Source of the DNA: DATACZ01 sp036258795
Lineage (GTDB): Bacteria > Actinomycetota > CADDZG01 > JAHWKV01
NCBI GenBank assembly: GCA_036258795.1
Contig: DATACZ010000033.1
Coordinates: 1 to 8,907 of the forward strand
Direction of reading: 5' to 3'
DNA: 8,907 bases
Position 1 is the first letter of the stretch. The number at the start of each line of letters is the position of its first letter. Both the position numbers and the translations under genes were made by a program. Under the pieces are notes generated by a model. The model saw nothing but the letters and a program-made list of their open reading frames with translations, was not told the origin of the DNA and made no database searches. Positions 5,377 to 8,907 of the stretch are shown in pieces.

Positions 5377-6122
5377 TGGCGATCCGCCAGCCGGCCTCCC
5401 GGCGCTCACCGATTAAAAAGGCTGTCGCGGGCTCAGACGGCGTCAAGGTCCGGTACCTCGACGAGCAAGGCAAGCCCGGCGGCGAGGTGGGACTTCCGGC
5501 AGCTCTCTTCGACGCTCCGGTCAATCATGCAGTGATGCATGCCGTCGTAAGAGCTCAGCTGGCCGCGGCCCGTTCCGGAACCCACTCGACCAAAACCCGC
5601 GCAGAAGTTAGAGGCGGGGGGGCCAGACCATGGCGTCAAAAAGGGACCGGCCGGGCCCGTCACGGCTCGATACGGGAACCCCAGTGGGTCGGCGGTGGCA
5701 TCGCTCACGGGCCCAAGCCCCGCAAGTACTCGATGCGAATTAGTAAGAAGGAGAAAGCCCTGGCGCTTTCATCCGCCCTCACCGTGAGGGCCAGAGAAGG
5801 CAAGGTGATGGTGGTTGACATCCCCGAGTTCGAACAGCCGGAGACCAGGCGAGCTGCGTTGCTGCTGGAGCGGTGGGAAACCGAAGGACGGGTGTTGCTG
5901 GTGATGGGAGACGGTCCGGAAGAGGCTCCCGAGGTGTGGAAGTCGTTCCAGAACCTGCCTGAAGTGCTCAGCGCCCGGCATCCAACTGCCTCTATGGTTC
6001 TCGGCGCAGATACCGTTGTCCTTACCAGGGCGGCTCTCGAGGCCCTCTCGGAGCAGAACGGGGGCTCCACGCCGCAAGTTGAGGCGTCGGGCTCTGCTCC
6101 CGCGGGAGAGCCAACGGTATGA
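5376..6122 (+). CDS. rplD: 50S ribosomal protein L4
   Basis: L4 binds 23S rRNA domain I, helps line the peptide exit tunnel and, in E. coli, represses the S10 operon. The tunnel loop is clear: RPWRQKGTGRARHGSIREP (84-102) followed by GGGIAHGPKPRKYSM. At 248 residues the protein is longer than the usual 200-225: there is a basic N-terminal extension (about residues 1-22, MAIRQPASRRSPIKK...) and a C-terminal tail rich in Ser, Pro, Ala and Gly (about 226-248). The ATG overlaps the rplC stop (TGATG) and has a strong Shine-Dalgarno, GGGGAGG (5363-5369), 6 bases away, so this start is firm and the extension real. The stop overlaps rplW as ATGA. Whether L4 autoregulates here cannot be read from the sequence. 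Confidence 0.98.
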   Translation: MAIRQPASRRSPIKKAVAGSDGVKVRYLDEQGKPGGEVGLPAALFDAPVNHAVMHAVVRAQLAAARSGTHSTKTRAEVRGGGARPWRQKGTGRARHGSIREPQWVGGGIAHGPKPRKYSMRISKKEKALALSSALTVRAREGKVMVVDIPEFEQPETRRAALLLERWETEGRVLLVMGDGPEEAPEVWKSFQNLPEVLSARHPTASMVLGADTVVLTRAALEALSEQNGGSTPQVEASGSAPAGEPTV

Positions 6123-6406
6123 CCTCAGCCCGGGACGTGATCATTAGGCCGGTCGTGAGCGAGAAGTCCTACGCGCTCATCGAGGAGAACAGCTACACCT
6201 TTCTGGTTCGCCCCGACGCCAACAAGGTTCAGATTCGGCAGGCGGTGGAGGAGATCTGGGGAGTGAAGGTGCTGTCGGTAAACACAATCAACCGGAAGGG
6301 TAAGTTGAAGGTCAGCCGCATCACCCGCGGCAAGCGCGCCGACACGCGCCGGGCAGTCGTAAAGCTGGCGCCCGACGACAAGATCGAGCTATTCGAGACG
6401 AGATGA
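6119..6406 (+). CDS. rplW: 50S ribosomal protein L23
   Basis: L23 lies at the exit of the peptide tunnel and is the docking site for trigger factor and the signal recognition particle. The 95-residue product is of normal length. The N-terminal DVIIRPVVSEKSYALIEENS (6-25) is typical, followed by the rRNA-binding extension NRKGKLKVSRITRGKRADTR (58-77), which inserts along 23S rRNA. The ATG overlaps the rplD stop as ATGA, with GGGAG (6104-6108) as Shine-Dalgarno, so the two are translationally coupled. rplB begins 7 bases after its stop. Confidence 0.98.
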   Translation: MTSARDVIIRPVVSEKSYALIEENSYTFLVRPDANKVQIRQAVEEIWGVKVLSVNTINRKGKLKVSRITRGKRADTRRAVVKLAPDDKIELFETR

Positions 6407-6413
6407 CAAACGC

Positions 6414-7244
6414 ATGGGGATAAGAAAGTCGAAGCCCGTCACTGCAGGGCGCCGGGGTATGTCCCACTCGGACTTCTCGGAGATTACCCGCGACCGGCCC
6501 GAGCGCAGCCTTGTTCGGCCCAGCGCAAAGAAGGCTGGGCGCAACGTGCATGGGCGCATCACCGTCCGCCACCAGGGAGGTGGACACAAGCGGAATTACC
6601 GCGTGATCGACTTTCGAAGGGAGAAGGACGGAATACCGGCAGTGGTAGCTGAGATCGAGTACGACCCCAACCGAAGCGCCCGGATAGCACTTGTGAACTA
6701 TGCCGATGGCGAAAAGCGATACATCCTGGCGCCGGACCGGATCAGGGTGGGAGACCGCCTTATGAGTGGCCCTCAAGCAGAGATCCGCCCCGGTAACGCC
6801 CTGGCCCTTAAAAACATCCCTATAGGGACAATCGTCCACAACGTGGAGCTAAAGCCGGGCGGAGGAGGCAAGCTGGCCCGGTCGGCCGGCTCTTCGGTAC
6901 AGCTCGTAGCCAAGGAAGGCGGCTCTGCTACCCTGAGATTGCCCTCCACCGAGGTTCGGCAGGTGCCTGTGGACTGCCGCGCGACTGTCGGCGAGGTCGG
7001 AAATGCCGAACACGAGCTGGTTCAGGTCGGCAAGGCGGGACGAGCCCGGTGGCAGAACAAGCGTCCATCGGTGCGGGGCGTTGCCATGAACCCCGTCGAC
7101 CACCCGCTTGGCGGTGGGGAGGGTAAGGCCTCGGGAGGACGTCATCCCACGTCGCCGTGGGGCAAGACCGAAGGCCGTACCAGAAAGACGGACAAGTACT
7201 CCCAGCGGGCGATCCTGCGCCGGCGGGGAAGCAAGAGAGCGTGA
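6414..7244 (+). CDS. rplB: 50S ribosomal protein L2
   Basis: L2 is a large core 50S protein required for subunit joining and peptidyl transferase activity. The 276-residue product has normal length. Landmarks are GRITVRHQGGGHKRNYRVID (47-66), EYDPNRSARIALVNYADGEK (82-101), KNIPIGTIVHNVE, LARSAGSSVQL, DCRATVGEVGNAEH (187-200) and the C-terminal RGVAMNPVDHPLGGGEGK (221-238) with TSPWGKTEGRTRK. The His of the VDH motif (His230 here, the His229 studied in E. coli) is kept, but the second His of HPHGGGEG is Leu232, from codon CTT. The spacer after rplW is 7 bases and the Shine-Dalgarno is weak, so translation probably depends on coupling. A 195-base repeat-filled spacer follows. Confidence 0.99.
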   Translation: MGIRKSKPVTAGRRGMSHSDFSEITRDRPERSLVRPSAKKAGRNVHGRITVRHQGGGHKRNYRVIDFRREKDGIPAVVAEIEYDPNRSARIALVNYADGEKRYILAPDRIRVGDRLMSGPQAEIRPGNALALKNIPIGTIVHNVELKPGGGGKLARSAGSSVQLVAKEGGSATLRLPSTEVRQVPVDCRATVGEVGNAEHELVQVGKAGRARWQNKRPSVRGVAMNPVDHPLGGGEGKASGGRHPTSPWGKTEGRTRKTDKYSQRAILRRRGSKRA

Positions 7245-7248
7245 GGAA

Positions 7249-7314
7249 ATGTTGAGCCAGCGAATCCAAGCCGTGCCTTATCCGGCTCTCCGAGCGACTG
7301 AAAGGAGCGAGTGA
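7249..7314 (+). other. Candidate small ORF in repeat A (21 codons)
   Basis: An ATG 4 bases after the rplB stop opens a frame reading MLSQRIQAVPYPALRATERS plus Glu, ending at TGA 7312-7314. It is in the same register as the frame before rplC (ALPFPALRATKRSE). All four base differences from that copy within the shared segment change the amino acid (His/Gln, Leu/Val, Phe/Tyr, Lys/Glu), so there is no sign of selection on the peptide. Translation is unproven. Confidence 0.2.
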
Positions 7315-7317
7315 GAC
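7252..7317 (+). repeat. Spacer repeat, copy A (before rpsS)
   Basis: This is a diverged copy of the unit found before rplC: a shortened head (TTGAGCCAGCGAATCC), a core AAGCCGTGCCTTATCCGG and a second-type tail, CTCTCCGAGCGACTGAAAGG then AGCGAGTGAGAC. The tail ends just before a GTG (7318), mirroring the rplC arrangement, although that GTG is not the rpsS start. Confidence 0.85.
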
Positions 7318-7437
7318 GTGGTTGAGCGAGCGCAGCGAGCGAATCCATGCCTTGCCATCCAAGCCTTGCCTTACTCCGGTCGACCGACCGAGCGAAGCGA
7401 GGGAGTGTCGCCGTGTGACCGAAGGGAGCGAGTGTAG
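7318..7437 (+). other. Candidate small ORF between repeat A and rpsS (39 codons)
   Basis: GTG 7318 has a well-spaced Shine-Dalgarno, AAAGGAG (7301-7307), 10 bases upstream, from the tail of repeat A. The frame begins (M)VERAQRANPCLAIQALP and stops at TAG 7435-7437, 2 bases before the rpsS GTG. It reads repeat B in a different register from the LSERSERIHALP frame of the other copies, so the peptide is unrelated to those. With the preceding frame it leaves gaps of only 4, 3 and 2 bases from rplB to rpsS. It may be translated or may be chance. Confidence 0.25.
7322..7406 (+). repeat. Spacer repeat, copy B (before rpsS)
   Basis: The head TTGAGCGAGCGCAGCGAGCG is identical to copy 1. The core carries an internal duplication (ATGCCTTGCC then AAGCCTTGCC), and the tail is a third type, GGTCGACCGACCGAGCGAAG then CGAGGGAGT. 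It contains the palindrome CGGTCGACCG (7377-7386), and ACTCC (7373-7377) can pair with GGAGT (7402-7406). A partial tail-like segment, CGAAGGGAGCGAGTG (7420-7434), follows and supplies the rpsS Shine-Dalgarno. Confidence 0.85.
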
Positions 7438-7439
7438 CG

Positions 7440-7724
7440 GTGCCGAGATCGTTGAAAAAGGGTCCATTCGTCGACGACCACCTTCTTCGCAAGGTGGACG
7501 AGTTGAACCGGAAAGGGCAAAAGCGCGTGATCAAGACCTGGTCCCGCCGGTCAACCCTCATACCCGATATGGTCGGCCACACCATCGCGGTGCACGACGG
7601 ACGCAAGCATGTGCCGGTTTACGTTACCGAGTCCATGGTCGGCCACAAGCTTGGCGAGTTCGCTCCAACGAGAACCTTCCGCACGCACGGTCACCATACC
7701 GAGAAGAGCACGAGGCTGAAGTAG
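7440..7724 (+). CDS. rpsS: 30S ribosomal protein S19
   Basis: S19 sits in the 30S head beside S13 and contacts the A-site finger region and tRNA. The 94-residue product has normal length: (M)PRSLKKGPFVDDHLLRKV at the start, TWSRRSTLIPDMVGHTIAV (33-51) in the middle, then VTESMVGHKLGEFAPTRTF and a basic C-terminus. The GTG start is fixed by the conserved PRSLKKGPF and by AAGGGAG (7422-7428), 11 bases upstream within a repeat-derived tail. The 195-base spacer from rplB is unusually long for this operon and is filled with repeats. rplV begins on the base directly after its stop. Confidence 0.99.
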   Translation: MPRSLKKGPFVDDHLLRKVDELNRKGQKRVIKTWSRRSTLIPDMVGHTIAVHDGRKHVPVYVTESMVGHKLGEFAPTRTFRTHGHHTEKSTRLK

Positions 7725-8222
7725 ATGGCAACCAGGCCAAGCGGCCCCACGACAACCTTCGTCGCAAGGGCGAGGTTCGTGCACATGAGCCCATTCAAAG
7801 TGCGTGAGGTCATAAACATAATCCGGGGCAAGCACATCGACGAAGCTCGGCGGATCCTGGCGTTCACGCCCAAGTTGGCCAGCCGCACCGTCTCCAAGGT
7901 CCTCGAGAGCGCGGTTGCTACTGCTGAACATGACTATCAGGTCCCCCAGGACGAACTGTTCGTCAAAAGGGCTTGGGCGGACGAGGGCATGACCATCAAG
8001 CGGTTTCGCGCCCGGGCCCAGGGTCGCGGATACCGAATCCGAAAGCGAACCTGTCACATCAACCTAGAGCTCGAACGTCGGGTAAAGCTGGCTCCACCCC
8101 CCCGCCCAGGGCGAGGAGGGGGACGCCTCCGGGCCTCACGCCGTCCGGAGGAGGCGCCGGCTACGCCAGCCAAGGGCCGAGCCGGGGCCGGTAGCGGCCA
8201 GTCCAGGAAGGGCAAGAGCTAA
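7725..8222 (+). CDS. rplV: 50S ribosomal protein L22 with extended C-terminus
   Basis: L22 contacts all 23S rRNA domains and its long beta-hairpin lines the exit tunnel near the macrolide site. The conserved core covers about residues 11-122: ARARFVHMSPFKVREVINII, then the hairpin EGMTIKRFRARAQGRGYRIR (87-106) and KRTCHINLEL. A low-complexity tail rich in Arg, Pro, Gly, Ala and Ser (about 123-165) makes the protein 165 residues against about 110-120 in E. coli-like forms; such tails are known in Actinobacteria. The ATG immediately follows the rpsS TAG with no gap, with a weak GAGG at 7712-7715. The stop TAA overlaps the rpsC ATG by one base. There is no sign of frameshift. Confidence 0.98.
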   Translation: MATRPSGPTTTFVARARFVHMSPFKVREVINIIRGKHIDEARRILAFTPKLASRTVSKVLESAVATAEHDYQVPQDELFVKRAWADEGMTIKRFRARAQGRGYRIRKRTCHINLELERRVKLAPPPRPGRGGGRLRASRRPEEAPATPAKGRAGAGSGQSRKGKS

Positions 8223-8907
8223 TGGGTCAAAAGGTTCATCCTTACGGTCTTCGCCTCGGGATCACCACCGACTGGAAGTCCCGGTGGTTCGCCGACGGCG
8301 CCCAATACCGTGACTATGTCGAGCAGGACACCAAGATCCGCACCTATCTGAGAAATCTCCTCCCACACGCCGCCATTGGGCGGATAGAGATCGAGCGCAC
8401 CAGAGAGCGTTTGAGGGTTACGGTACACACGGCGCGCCCAGGCATCGTGATCGGCCGGCGGGGCGCTCAAGCGGACGAGATCCGCGCCTACCTTGAGAAG
8501 ATGGAGAGCAAGGCGGCCCGGGCCCAAACCGGCAAGGACGTCAATGTCCAGGTCAACTTAGACATCGTCGAGGTGAAGTCACCGGATTCGGACGCGCAGC
8601 TCCTATCGCAGGCCATTGCGGAGCAGCTGTCGAGCCGGGTGTCATTCCGCCGGGCCATGCGCAAGGCGGTCAACACCGCAATGAAAGCCGGCGCCCTAGG
8701 GGTGCGGGTGCAGACCTCAGGACGGCTGGGCGGGACCGAGATGAGCCGTCGTGAGGGGTATCACGAGGGCAAGGTGCCACTTCACACCCTGCGCGGCGAC
8801 ATCGACTTTGGTTTTTCGGAGGCTGCGACCGCGGCCGGCCAGATCGGCGTCAAGGTCTGGATCTATAAAGGAGAGGTGGTGCCGTTCAGAGAGTCACGGT
8901 CTGGGCC
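8222..8907 (+). CDS. rpsC: 30S ribosomal protein S3 (3' end beyond window)
   Basis: S3 lines the mRNA entry channel of the 30S subunit and takes part in mRNA unwinding. The frame starts at an ATG that overlaps the rplV TAA (TAATG), with AGGAAGGG (8205-8212) as a good Shine-Dalgarno. It is open to the window end (228 codons, no stop seen). The product starts MGQKVHPYGLRLGITTDWKS; the KH-domain loop GRRG is at 78-81 in GIVIGRRGAQADEI. The C-terminal domain has SGRLGGTEMSRREGYHEGKV and PLHTLRGDIDFG, followed by GQIGVKVWIYKGE. Two usually conserved residues differ: Gly179 where Trp is common (EWYREG) and Gly192 where Ala is common (LRADID). The variable C-terminal tail lies outside. Confidence 0.98.
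   Translation, partial: MGQKVHPYGLRLGITTDWKSRWFADGAQYRDYVEQDTKIRTYLRNLLPHAAIGRIEIERTRERLRVTVHTARPGIVIGRRGAQADEIRAYLEKMESKAARAQTGKDVNVQVNLDIVEVKSPDSDAQLLSQAIAEQLSSRVSFRRAMRKAVNTAMKAGALGVRVQTSGRLGGTEMSRREGYHEGKVPLHTLRGDIDFGFSEAATAAGQIGVKVWIYKGEVVPFRESRSG

Noticed and set aside
4178..7406. CRISPR array or insertion sequence as explanation for the repeats
   Set aside because: Copies are separated by whole genes or directly adjacent with no spacers of constant length, there are no terminal inverted repeats or target duplications, and no cas or transposase gene is present.
7322..7807. A long plus-strand frame starting SERSERIHALP and running across rpsS
   Set aside because: After repeat B it simply continues out of frame through rpsS, whose identity is certain. 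Only the repeat part shares the register of the other copies.

Overview
The window is a high-GC piece of a bacterial chromosome carrying the end of the RNA polymerase beta' gene and the joined str and S10 ribosomal-protein operons, all on the + strand. Gene order is rpoC (3' end) - terminator - leader - rpsL - rpsG - terminator - fusA - rpsJ - rplC - rplD - rplW - rplB - rpsS - rplV - rpsC (cut by the window edge). Protein details point to a deep-branching member of the Actinobacteria: L3 has a GACATPSRVFKG segment where E. coli has its methylated glutamine, L22 and L4 have low-complexity C-terminal tails, and S12 and L2 contain actinobacterial-style segments. The exact class cannot be fixed from this sequence.

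Region by region: 1-769 is the C-terminal 255 residues of RpoC, followed by a perfect 12-bp hairpin terminator (783-813). Bases 814-1055 hold a candidate promoter (842-870) and a leader that can fold into three hairpins ahead of rpsL. rpsL and rpsG are tightly spaced. The 119-base gap after rpsG contains a textbook terminator (7-bp stem, GCAA loop, five T) that ends only 9 bases before the first possible fusA start. fusA encodes a complete EF-G. tuf, which usually follows fusA, is absent. From rpsJ to rpsC the S10 operon order is normal, and several junctions overlap (TGATG, ATGA, TAATG) as expected for translational coupling.

The unusual part is what fills three spacers: fusA-rpsJ, rpsJ-rplC and rplB-rpsS. 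Each holds one or two copies of a roughly 65-85 bp, purine-rich, non-coding-looking repeat. The repeat has a head rich in AGCGAGCG, a CGCCTTGCCTTTTCCGGC core, and a variable tail that ends in a Shine-Dalgarno sequence just before a GTG start. In the fusA-rpsJ and rpsJ-rplC spacers the repeat is open in one shared reading frame (peptide LSERSERIHALPFPA...) that starts at or next to the upstream stop and ends 4-5 bases before the downstream start. The rplB-rpsS spacer is filled by a similar chain of two short frames. Whether these frames are translated cannot be decided here; the repeat family and its placement at ribosomal-protein start sites are the most interesting feature of the window.

Functionally, all identified genes serve transcription or translation: RNA polymerase, decoding-site proteins S12, S7, S19, S10 and S3, the translocase EF-G, and the 50S core and exit-tunnel proteins L2, L3, L4, L22 and L23.
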